Both the position numbers and the translations under genes were made by a program. DNA of 51,529 nucleotides. Source: DYEC01 sp034434695 (GTDB lineage Bacteria > Chloroflexota > Anaerolineae > Anaerolineales > Anaerolineaceae). Where the stretch lies: assembly GCA_034434695.1 (NCBI GenBank), contig DAOTYY010000157.1:1-51529 (forward strand), in the 5' to 3' direction. Numbering within the stretch: the stretch's first letter is position 1; every line of letters begins with the position of its first letter. Positions 1-6,709 of this stretch are shown piece after piece. The notes under the pieces were generated by a model. That model was not told the origin of the DNA. It did no database searches and worked only from the letters and a program-made list of their open reading frames with translations.

Positions 1-60
1 AAATCCTGGCAGGGCATGTGGGCTGCACTGCTCCTGGCTGGGTCCGGTGCTGCTTTCTAA
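1..60 (+). CDS. C-terminal end of an unidentified protein (partial)
   Basis: The first frame is open from the window edge to a TAA at 58-60 and encodes about 19 residues, mostly small and hydrophobic (ending LLLAGSGAAF). This could be the last membrane segment or hydrophobic tail of a protein that starts outside the window. A hairpin with a T-rich tail follows 10 bases later, which is what a real gene end would show. Nothing in the fragment identifies a family, and a longer alternative frame (ending near 161) looks less protein-like. Confidence 0.3.
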   Translation, partial: KSWQGMWAALLLAGSGAAF

Positions 61-70
61 GCTGTTATTG

Positions 71-101
71 GGCAGGGGGACTTCCTGCCTTTTGCCTTTT
101 C
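71..101 (+). terminator. Rho-independent terminator-like hairpin
   Basis: GGCAGG (71-76) pairs perfectly with CCTGCC (84-89) across a 7-base loop and is followed by TTTTGCCTTTT. It lies just after the stop codon at 58-60. The stem is short (6 bp), so it is only a moderate terminator candidate. Confidence 0.4.
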
Positions 102-149
102 CCGAAATTCACCCACCGCTGATGTTACAAACACACGAAGAGCCCTTGC

Positions 150-178
150 TTTAACTTTTTACTGAATAATGATACAAT
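150..178 (+). promoter_or_regulatory. Possible promoter of the first operon, giving a near-leaderless mRNA
   Basis: TTTAAC at 150-155 and TACAAT at 173-178 are 17 bases apart and resemble sigma-70 -35/-10 boxes, the -35 weakly. Transcription would start at about 185, only a few bases before the ATG at 188. No Shine-Dalgarno sequence precedes that ATG, which fits leaderless translation. Confidence 0.3.
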
Positions 179-187
179 TTTCTCAAG

Positions 188-1300
188 ATGGGTTTCATTT
201 CTGCACTTACCTCCCTAAAATTCTTTTGGCGGATTTGGAGTGTGCTGAGTGTTTCAGCTCTGTTGGGTGGCTGTTTCATCTTGTATTCTCGGTTGAATAT
301 TTTATATGCCCTGTTTTGGCTGGCGGTTAGTGGTGTATTGCTTGCTTACCAGCTTTTGATATTTAGGCGTAATCTAGCCTTCAATGTCTCAATGAACACA
401 GGACAAGCGCTTGCAGGTATTGGCATTGCCAATTGGGTCACTCTAAGTCGTGGTATTGTAATCGCCATGTTGGCAGGTTTTGTTGCTATTCCAAAGCCTG
501 GCGGTTGGCTGGGTTGGATGCCTGGTATTTTGTATTCCCTTGTAGTGATTGGGGATTACCTTGATGGTTTTTTGGCGCGCCGATTACGGCAAGAGACCAA
601 ACTTGGCGAATTTTTTGACACATTCTTGGATGGATTGGGGGTTTTTCTGGGTGCTTTCCTGTTAGTTCTGTATGGTAAGGCGCCTTGGTGGTATCTAATG
701 GTGGGGTTGGCTCGATATTTGTTTTTGTTCGGTATATGGCGGCGCAGGAAACTTGGGCTGCCGGTATATGATTTGACTTACAGTCCAGTCCGGCGAGCGC
801 TTGCTGGATCGCAGATGGGCTTCATAGCGGTTGTTTTGCTGCCAATTTTTGGTCCGCCGGTAACCACTGTAGCATCAACTTTGTTTATGATACCTTTTTT
901 GCTCAATTTTCTGCGAGACGGGTTGTTTGTTAGTGGTGTTCGCATTTCATTACAATTTCAACTGAGTTGGATTGTCCAATGGGTACCGCTTATTTTGCGC
1001 GCAATTGTCATTGCTTCAATTGTTTCTTTGTGGCTTTCTGGTTCGACTGGCCTGTTTATAGGTGATGTAATTTTGGAAGGAGTAATGTTGTTACTGCTTT
1101 TATTTGGCATTGCTGGACGGATTACTGCGATATTGGCACTTTTGTTTTCTGGATACTTTTTACAATTTGACTTGATGAATGAGGTTTTTTGGATCATACT
1201 AGTTTGCAGCTCGCTGTTGTTTTTTACGGGCAGCGGGCGACTATCCTTGTGGAAGCCTGAAGATACGTTGATTTATAAGCGGGCGGGGGAAAGAAAATAG
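188..1300 (+). CDS. CDP-alcohol phosphatidyltransferase with DoxX-like C-terminal membrane domain
   Basis: The complete CDP-alcohol phosphotransferase signature is present: D123-x2-D126-G127-x2-A130-R131-x8-G140-x3-D144-x3-D148. Enzymes with it move a phosphoalcohol or phosphatidyl group from a CDP-activated donor to an alcohol in the membrane, using two metal ions held by these aspartates. The protein (370 aa) is much longer than a typical 180-220 aa family member. The extra part after about residue 240 has further membrane segments and ends FFTGSGRLSLW, resembling the end of DoxX-type membrane proteins, so it may be a fusion. The acceptor cannot be named. The next gene, a flippase-like membrane protein, starts 2 bases after the stop, so the two are co-translated and perhaps act on one lipid. 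No clear ribosome binding site precedes the ATG. Confidence 0.8.
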   Translation: MGFISALTSLKFFWRIWSVLSVSALLGGCFILYSRLNILYALFWLAVSGVLLAYQLLIFRRNLAFNVSMNTGQALAGIGIANWVTLSRGIVIAMLAGFVAIPKPGGWLGWMPGILYSLVVIGDYLDGFLARRLRQETKLGEFFDTFLDGLGVFLGAFLLVLYGKAPWWYLMVGLARYLFLFGIWRRRKLGLPVYDLTYSPVRRALAGSQMGFIAVVLLPIFGPPVTTVASTLFMIPFLLNFLRDGLFVSGVRISLQFQLSWIVQWVPLILRAIVIASIVSLWLSGSTGLFIGDVILEGVMLLLLLFGIAGRITAILALLFSGYFLQFDLMNEVFWIILVCSSLLFFTGSGRLSLWKPEDTLIYKRAGERK

Positions 1301-1302
1301 GA

Positions 1303-2283
1303 ATGAGCAGACTCAAGCATCTTTCTTGGTTGGTGTGGTTAGTAGTTTTGTTGTGTCTTTGGTGGGCGTTGCGGAATGTGTCTTTTGTTGAAGTTTGGCA
1401 GACCCTTCACTTGCTTTCTTTCTGGCAGATTATCATCTTAATTCTTGCAAACTGTAGTATCTTGTTGTTGTTCAGCGGTCGCTGGTGGCTCATCTTACGT
1501 TTCTTTCGTCAACCGGTGGGATACGTTGCGCTCTCTCTTTATCGTTTGGCGGGGTTCGGGATTAGCTATTTTACACCGGGCACACAATTTGGCGGCGAAC
1601 CGGTGCAGGTGTTGTTGTTGCAGCGTCGCCATCAAGTTGGACTTTCAACGGCAACGTCGAGTGTCTTTCTGGATAAGTTGATTGAAGTGATTGCTAACTT
1701 TACTTTTTTGATTTTAGGGCTGGTGGTGGTTTTGTTCGCCAGACAAACTTACTACTGGCAGAGCGGTTGGATGCTTCTACCGATCATCGTTGCGCTTATA
1801 TCCCTTGTTTTTTATTTATTTTTCTTGTTGCGTGGACAATTCGTTCTATCACAACTTTTGCGCTTATTTGTGCCTTTTTCTCAAGAAGGGAGAATGTATC
1901 GCTTGTATCAGGTTGTTCAAAACGTTGAAGCTGAAATTATAGGGTTATCTCATCAGAAACCGCTTCTTTTGGTTCTATTGTTTCTGATTTCTATGGTTGT
2001 TTGGATTGCAATGGCGGCTGAGTACTATCTTGTGTTGCTTTTTCTTGGCTTGAAGCTCGACTGGGTTCAGACGGTGATTGCAATGACCTTGGCGCGGTTG
2101 GCGCTTTTGCCCCCTTTGCCCGGGGCTTTGGGGTCGCTTGAAGTCAGTCAGGTGTTGGCGATGCAGTTACTTGGTTATTCACCAGCAATAGGTATTTCAC
2201 TGGTATTGCTCAATCGAGGGCGAGATATATTCTTTGGGGGAGTGGGATTGTTGATTGGCAGTTGGTCGCTTCGTATCCGTTGA
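1303..2283 (+). CDS. Lysylphosphatidylglycerol synthase transmembrane region / UPF0104 flippase-like protein
   Basis: This is a 326-residue polytopic protein with about eight hydrophobic segments. Two features match the UPF0104/MprF-flippase-like family: the FTPGTQFGGEPVQ loop near residue 90 and the PPLPGALGSLE loop near residue 270, where family members usually have PTPGGLG-like turns. Members are integral membrane proteins linked to lipid flipping or lipid-linked sugar handling (MprF N-terminal half, archaeal AglD-like C-terminal halves). The MprF aminoacyltransferase domain is absent, so no aminoacylation is implied. It follows the CDP-alcohol phosphatidyltransferase with 2 bases between them, which suggests a joint task in making and translocating a lipid. 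The ATG follows a purine-rich stretch (GGGGGAAAG) in the upstream gene end. Confidence 0.75.
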   Translation: MSRLKHLSWLVWLVVLLCLWWALRNVSFVEVWQTLHLLSFWQIIILILANCSILLLFSGRWWLILRFFRQPVGYVALSLYRLAGFGISYFTPGTQFGGEPVQVLLLQRRHQVGLSTATSSVFLDKLIEVIANFTFLILGLVVVLFARQTYYWQSGWMLLPIIVALISLVFYLFFLLRGQFVLSQLLRLFVPFSQEGRMYRLYQVVQNVEAEIIGLSHQKPLLLVLLFLISMVVWIAMAAEYYLVLLFLGLKLDWVQTVIAMTLARLALLPPLPGALGSLEVSQVLAMQLLGYSPAIGISLVLLNRGRDIFFGGVGLLIGSWSLRIR

Positions 2284-2307
2284 TGATTAAAAGTTTAGGA
2301 GGTTGTT

Positions 2308-2649
2308 ATGAAGCTGAAATTAAGAAAACGCATTGGTATATTACAAGTGGGGATTATTTTGTTAACAGTTGCTACTGCTTTGATTCATTTTTACTTGAAT
2401 GTGCTGATGGGAAAATTAGATTTGTTGTTTACGCTGAATGGGATTGGTTATCTTGGGCTTTTAGCTATATTGTTGGTTGAATTTCCCATTTTGAAGTTGC
2501 AGCCACGCTTGGTGAAATGGCTGCTGATCATCTTTACTGCAACGACCATCTTTTTGTGGGTATTATTCGGTGAACGTTCCTTGTTGGGATATGTTGACAA
2601 ACTTATCGAGGTGTTGCTGTTGATTCTCTTATTCATCGAAAAGCCCTAA
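2308..2649 (+). CDS. Small four-helix membrane protein, unknown function
   Basis: A 113-residue protein with a basic N-terminus (KLKLRKR) and four evenly spaced hydrophobic segments at about residues 10-30, 38-58, 66-86 and 92-110. An AGGAGG ribosome binding site lies 6 bases before the ATG, so this is a real gene. It is 24 bases after the flippase-like gene and probably ends that operon. I do not recognise the family; no polar motif suggests an enzyme. Confidence 0.7.
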   Translation: MKLKLRKRIGILQVGIILLTVATALIHFYLNVLMGKLDLLFTLNGIGYLGLLAILLVEFPILKLQPRLVKWLLIIFTATTIFLWVLFGERSLLGYVDKLIEVLLLILLFIEKP

Positions 2650-2949
2650 TTTGGGGTAACTGTCTTGATTTAGAGAACTGATTTTGTCTTTAGAGCCATT
2701 GCGGGCAGAGCAGAATGCTGTGTCTCATTATTATTGTGGGCGAGATGAGAGCCATTGTAAGTTTTTTAAGATAAAAGGGTGCTGTAAGATAATGTTGTTG
2801 TGTCAACTTGGCTGGATAGATTGGGCTATGCATTTCTGAGAAAATAATTTTTGGATTGATGAGATGTGCTCACGGGATTTTTGAAGAACCAGCACATCAG
2901 CAAGCTGGAGTTATCATCGTTTTCTTGGACCTGTACAGGAGAAGCAATC
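2650..2949. other. Gene-free spacer of 300 bases
   Basis: No coding region is supported between the small membrane protein and the dehydrogenase. A GATAAT box at 2788-2793 has TTTAAG 17 bases upstream (2765-2770) and could be a weak promoter for the following pterin-type operon. No convincing terminator hairpin was seen. An open frame continues upstream of the dehydrogenase start to 2866, but it lacks a ribosome binding site. Confidence 0.4.
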
Positions 2950-3981
2950 ATGAGACGTCAGACGTTGTTGTTTACTGCTCCTGAAAAATTGGAGATTCAA
3001 GAGGAAAATCTTGCGCCACCTGCTCGTGGGCAGGTGGTTGTTCAGACATTGTTTTCGGCAATCAGTCCGGGAACGGAAATGTTGATCTACCGCGGGCAGG
3101 CACCTCACGATATGATGCACGATGAGACCATTCCGTCTTTGCAGAAAAGCAACTTTGAATATCCTTTCAAATATGGCTATTCCGTTGTTGGTCAGGTCAA
3201 AGCGGTGGGTGAAGATGTTGACGAGGGATGGATTGGGCGAAAAGTATTTTCTTTTCATCCACATGAAAGTGCTTTTGTAGCGAATCTGACCGAGCTTATT
3301 CCATTGCCTTTCGGAATTTCTGCGGAGAATGCTCTATTTTTGCCCAATATGGAAACGGCTATCAACTTTTTGTTAGATGGGCGTCCCCTAATTGGGGAGG
3401 CAGTTGCAGTGTTTGGCTTGGGAATTGTTGGGATTCTTACAACAGCTTTGCTGGTGGATTTTCCGCTTGGCGCATTGGTCACATTTGACAAATATCCTCA
3501 TCGGCGTCATGTGGCGTTGGAACTGGGCGCAACAGCCAGTCTTGACCCGTATTCAGCCGGCTGGTTGCAGAAGGCGCAAGCTGAAGTGATTCAGGCTGGG
3601 CTGACCGGCGAATACGATCTGGTTTTTGAGCTTTCTGGGAAACCGGTGGCGCTTAATCAGGCAATTGCAGTGACCGGATTCAATGGGCGAGTCGTGATAG
3701 GTTCTTGGTATGGTAAAAATGAGGTTAGGTTGGAACTGGGCGGGCGATTCCATCGCAGCCGTATGCGCTTGATTAGCAGTCAGGTCAGTACAGTAACACC
3801 GGAATTAGGCGGTCGTTGGAATAAAGCGCGTCGGATAATGCTGGCATGGAAAAAATTGCAGCAGATTAAGCCAGAACAGTGGATCACCCATCGCTTCCCA
3901 TTTGAAAAGGCAGCCCAAGCTTATGAGTTGTTGGCTGCACATCCAGAGCAGACCATTCAGGTCGTGCTAACCTATTCTTGA
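2950..3981 (+). CDS. BchC-like medium-chain dehydrogenase (zinc-type alcohol dehydrogenase family)
   Basis: This 343-residue protein has the medium-chain dehydrogenase layout: a GroES-like N-terminal half (ISPGTEM near residue 39) and a Rossmann NAD(P)-binding half with the GLGIVG loop near residue 157, followed by an acidic/aromatic strand end (TFDKYPHRR) for the cofactor ribose. The usual catalytic zinc Cys-x-x-Asp and the four-cysteine structural zinc loop are missing. This resembles the BchC branch, where the N-terminus reads G(T)E instead of Cys. The start was placed at 2950 because AGGAGA lies 6 bases before that ATG; an upstream in-frame codon at 2866 has no such site. It is followed 37 bases later by a pterin-synthase-fold gene, then a glycosyltransferase and a methyltransferase, so it probably reduces or oxidises an intermediate of that pathway. 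The exact substrate is unknown. Confidence 0.8.
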   Translation: MRRQTLLFTAPEKLEIQEENLAPPARGQVVVQTLFSAISPGTEMLIYRGQAPHDMMHDETIPSLQKSNFEYPFKYGYSVVGQVKAVGEDVDEGWIGRKVFSFHPHESAFVANLTELIPLPFGISAENALFLPNMETAINFLLDGRPLIGEAVAVFGLGIVGILTTALLVDFPLGALVTFDKYPHRRHVALELGATASLDPYSAGWLQKAQAEVIQAGLTGEYDLVFELSGKPVALNQAIAVTGFNGRVVIGSWYGKNEVRLELGGRFHRSRMRLISSQVSTVTPELGGRWNKARRIMLAWKKLQQIKPEQWITHRFPFEKAAQAYELLAAHPEQTIQVVLTYS

Positions 3982-4018
3982 TCAATTCTACTAAAGCAAT
4001 AGAAAGGCTGGTGACAGA

Positions 4019-4396
4019 ATGTTTCAAGTTGCAGTACAAAGGGATTTTATTGCGCAACATTTTCTGATTGGGGGCGATTGGGGCGCAGAGAACTTTCCTC
4101 ATTCTCATCACTACGTGATTGAGCTGGTGTTGTCCGGTCAAGAACTTGATCAACATGGTTATCTGGTTGATATTGTTGAAATTGAAGCGAAACTTGAACG
4201 TCAACTAGAAACCTATCGAGATAAATTGTTAAACGAATTGCCTGAGTTTTCTGGAATCAATCCTTCGCTGGAGCGGTTCACTCGCATTCTGTGTGAAGCA
4301 CTTTCCGGCGAGATTTCTGCTGCTAATGTTCGGCGGGTGAAAGTACAGTTGTGGGAAAATGAACAAGCCTGGGCATCCTTTGAGCTGGAGCGTTGA
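4019..4396 (+). CDS. 6-pyruvoyl-tetrahydropterin synthase-fold protein lacking the catalytic residues
   Basis: The 125-residue length and T-fold pattern match the PTPS/QueD family. The three zinc histidines are visible: H14 (in FIAQHFL) and H28/H30 (in FPHSHHY). The C-terminal Glu in LWENEQAW sits where the family's pterin-anchoring glutamate lies. The catalytic cysteine, four residues before the HxH pair in QueD, is E24 here, and the family LDHxxLN segment reads YRDKLLN, so the catalytic Asp-His pair is lost. It therefore probably binds a pterin-like or purine-derived ring at zinc but does not run standard PTPS or QueD chemistry. Glu at the Cys position recalls PTPS-III, but the missing Asp-His differs. 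It abuts the next gene with no spacing (stop at 4396, TTG at 4397), implying translational coupling with the glycosyltransferase. Confidence 0.8.
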   Translation: MFQVAVQRDFIAQHFLIGGDWGAENFPHSHHYVIELVLSGQELDQHGYLVDIVEIEAKLERQLETYRDKLLNELPEFSGINPSLERFTRILCEALSGEISAANVRRVKVQLWENEQAWASFELER

Positions 4397-5470
4397 TTGC
4401 GATTAGGCTTAATCATTTATGGAAGTTTGGATACGCTGTCTGGTGGCTATTTCTATGACCGGCAGCTTGTAAGTTACTTGAAAAGCCGGGGAGACGAGGT
4501 TCAACTTATCTCATTGCCTTGGCGATATTATTTAGCGCACTTGGGGGATAATTTTAACTCTCGACTTCTCAAAGAATTAACGTTTTGGGAAGGGGATGTC
4601 TTATTACAGGATGAGCTTAATCATCCGTCTTTATTCTGGTTGAATAGAATGTTGAAACGGCGAGTTAAGTTTCCCATTATCTCTATCGTACATCATTTAC
4701 GCAGCAGCGAGCGGCATCAAAAATGGTTGAAGCGGTTATATGCTCTGGTTGAGCGAGCATATTTGCGGACAGTAGATGCATTTGTGTTTAATAGTTACAC
4801 TACACGCCAATCGGTAGAGCAACTGTCTGGTATGAGTTGTCGGGGGATTGTGGCGTACCCGGCTGGTGACCGTTTTGGGAGTAGTATCACTCTTGAACAG
4901 ATACAACAAAGATGTCGTCAGCAAGGCCCATTGCAAATCATCTTTATTGGGAATATCACTTTACGAAAAGGTCTTCACGTTCTGATTGAAGCACTTGGTC
5001 AACTGATGGATATTGAATGGCGGTTGCATGTAGTGGGCAGGCTAAATGTTGAACCAAAATACTTTTGCGGACTCGAAGCGCGTTTAGCTGATCTCCATTT
5101 GGAGTCTCGCGTTTACATTCACGGAGAGACAAGCGATGAGAAATTGTCTTCATTGCTGCGCGTGGCGCACGTTTTGGTCATGCCTTCTTCGTATGAGGGA
5201 TTTGGGATTGCTTGTTTAGAAGGAATGGGATGGGGTGTGCCTGCTGTAGCTTTTGCATCTGGCGGTGTAACCGAGATCATCGAAAATCATCGCAGCGGTG
5301 TGTTGCTGCCGATGGATGATGTAGCTGCTTTGGCGGACTCATTGCGGCGGATGCAATCCGACCGAGCTTTATTGGAAATGCTTAGTCTTGGTGCTCGAAA
5401 GCGGTTTGACGATTTTCCGAGCTGGGAGCAGACCTGTGAGAAAATCTATTCGTTTTTGCATACTTTGTGA
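4397..5470 (+). CDS. Glycosyltransferase family 4 in the pterin-type operon
   Basis: A GT-B glycosyltransferase of 357 residues. The N-terminal half has the glycine-rich acceptor loop DTLSGGYFYDRQL. The C-terminal half has the donor-site pattern FIGNITLRKGLHVLIEAL and the retaining GT4 EGFGIACLE motif (E-x7-E) near residue 275. It should use a nucleotide sugar and retain anomeric configuration. The start is TTG, directly after the TGA of the PTPS-fold gene. No better start exists near the conserved N-terminus, so translation is probably coupled. There is no membrane segment. Placement between a pterin-synthase-fold gene and a methyltransferase suggests the acceptor is the small molecule made by those proteins rather than a surface glycan, but this is inference. 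Confidence 0.82.
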   Translation: MRLGLIIYGSLDTLSGGYFYDRQLVSYLKSRGDEVQLISLPWRYYLAHLGDNFNSRLLKELTFWEGDVLLQDELNHPSLFWLNRMLKRRVKFPIISIVHHLRSSERHQKWLKRLYALVERAYLRTVDAFVFNSYTTRQSVEQLSGMSCRGIVAYPAGDRFGSSITLEQIQQRCRQQGPLQIIFIGNITLRKGLHVLIEALGQLMDIEWRLHVVGRLNVEPKYFCGLEARLADLHLESRVYIHGETSDEKLSSLLRVAHVLVMPSSYEGFGIACLEGMGWGVPAVAFASGGVTEIIENHRSGVLLPMDDVAALADSLRRMQSDRALLEMLSLGARKRFDDFPSWEQTCEKIYSFLHTL

Positions 5471-5485
5471 ATAAGGGGCGGAAGG

Positions 5486-6409
5486 ATGGAAGATTCTTTT
5501 CAACAGTACTTGTGGGCGAAAAGATGGATAGATGATCGTGCATTAAATCTACGGGTTTTGCAATCCTTCGGTCAAGCGTTGAAACACTGTCAGCATATTG
5601 GCAGCTCACTTCAAGTTCTTGAAATTGGAGCGGGCATTGGCACAATGTTTCTGCGATTGCTTGGCGCTGGTTTTTTGGAAAAGGCTGTTTATACTGTTTT
5701 GGACGTGGAGGCGCAAAATATTCAAACGGCACATCACTTAATTTCCAAAGAAACCCAACAGACTGGCTGGCAAGTTACTGAGGTGCCAAACCGTTTATGC
5801 CTTGAGAAAAGTGGATGTCAAGTTGAAGTTTTGTTGGAGAGGTGTGATTTTTATGAATTTGTGGAACGCTCTGAGGGTTTACTTTTGTGGGACGTGGTGA
5901 TTGCAAATGCATTTCTGGATTTGGTAAATGTTCCAGATGTCTTAAGGGGGTTGCTGAAGATAACCAAATTAGACGCATTATTATATGCGACGATAAATTT
6001 TGATGGTTTGACATTGTTTGAACCAGTCATTGATCCAGAGTTAGATGCCCTGATTGCGACAGCGTATCATCAGACAATGGATCAAAGGATAACGAAAGGT
6101 TCTCTCAGCGGAGGTAGTCAAACGGGACGGCGAATGTTCTGTTGGTTAAAGGAGGCGGGTTGGAATATTCTGGATGCCGGCAGTTCAGATTGGGTTGTAT
6201 TTCCTAAAAACGGACAATACAGCGACGAAGAGAAATGCTTCTTAACTTATATTGTGAGCACAATTCAATGCGCGTTGCAAGATTATCCATTTTTGAACAG
6301 CTCGACTTTGCAGAATTGGGCTGAGCAGCGATATTCCCAAATTGAGATGGGCGAGTTAGTATATATTGCACACCAGTTGGATTTTTTGGCGCGGCGCGCT
6401 ATTCCTTGA
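5486..6409 (+). CDS. SAM-dependent class I methyltransferase
   Basis: A Rossmann methyltransferase of 307 residues. Motif I is VLEIGAGIGTMFLRLL near residues 46-61, followed by an acidic strand end (TVLDVEAQN) and the post-motif strand LLWDVVIANAFLDLV near residues 132-146. It probably methylates a small molecule. GGCGGAAGG lies just before the ATG, 15 bases after the glycosyltransferase stop. It is the last gene of the co-directional run and may complete the modification of the ADH/PTPS-fold/GT product. The residues that set the acceptor are not recognisable to me. Confidence 0.78.
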   Translation: MEDSFQQYLWAKRWIDDRALNLRVLQSFGQALKHCQHIGSSLQVLEIGAGIGTMFLRLLGAGFLEKAVYTVLDVEAQNIQTAHHLISKETQQTGWQVTEVPNRLCLEKSGCQVEVLLERCDFYEFVERSEGLLLWDVVIANAFLDLVNVPDVLRGLLKITKLDALLYATINFDGLTLFEPVIDPELDALIATAYHQTMDQRITKGSLSGGSQTGRRMFCWLKEAGWNILDAGSSDWVVFPKNGQYSDEEKCFLTYIVSTIQCALQDYPFLNSSTLQNWAEQRYSQIEMGELVYIAHQLDFLARRAIP

Positions 6410-6509
6410 GGAGGCAGGGAGCTTACAGCGTCAAGTGAGGGTGTATCTTGAAGATAATTTATCGTGTTTCATGATGGTTCAAACTTGTTTTCAAAGCCCG
6501 TGTGTGGAA

Positions 6510-6652
6510 GGATAAGTTTGTGATTGTTCCAAATTTGGTAGATATGTGTTGAAACCGCCAGATTTGGGGGATAGCAAGTGTTCCTGATCGCCAGATATGG
6601 CGGTTGTCAGTTAAGTTTACCAGTTTTGGAACAGTCACCGATAAGTTTATCC
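6510..6652. repeat. Imperfect long inverted repeat, MITE-like or IS remnant
   Basis: The left arm (6510-6540) begins GGATAAGTTTGTGATTGTTC and ends with CCAAATTTGGTA. The reverse complement of the right arm (6618-6652) begins GGATAAACTTATCGGTGACT and continues GTTCCAAAACTGGTA, so the arms match apart from a few substitutions and a short insertion. Matching continues inward around AACCGCCA (6554-6561) and TGGCGGTT (6598-6605). A second small perfect palindrome, CGCCAGATATGGCG, lies at 6589-6602. An element of about 143 bases without coding capacity fits a miniature transposable element or two abutting IS ends. I could not fix the boundary duplication. Confidence 0.45.
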
Positions 6653-6666
6653 ATTGGTACATTCCA

Positions 6667-6675
6667 TGATAGAAT
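6667..6675 (+). promoter_or_regulatory. Extended -10 promoter for metG
   Basis: TGATAGAAT is an extended -10 box (TG-n-TAGAAT). A weak -35-like TTATCC lies 17 bases upstream at 6647-6652, inside the right arm of the inverted repeat. This leaves a leader of about 28 bases with a GAGGTGAGG ribosome binding site before metG. Confidence 0.4.
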
Positions 6676-6709
6676 TTCCCTGTCTATTTCAATCCGTATG
6701 AGGTGAGGT

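Larger units (their letters stand above)
6410..6709. other. Spacer of 300 bases with a large imperfect palindrome
   Basis: There is no gene here. The stretch is filled mainly by the imperfect inverted repeat described at 6510-6652 and by a probable metG promoter just after it. The short open frames that cross it have no ribosome binding site or protein-like composition. Confidence 0.5.

Noticed and set aside
2262..2480. Second reading frame overlapping the small membrane protein gene
   Set aside because: It overlaps the end of one gene and the start of another, has no ribosome binding site and has a poor protein composition; the 113-residue gene has an AGGAGG site.
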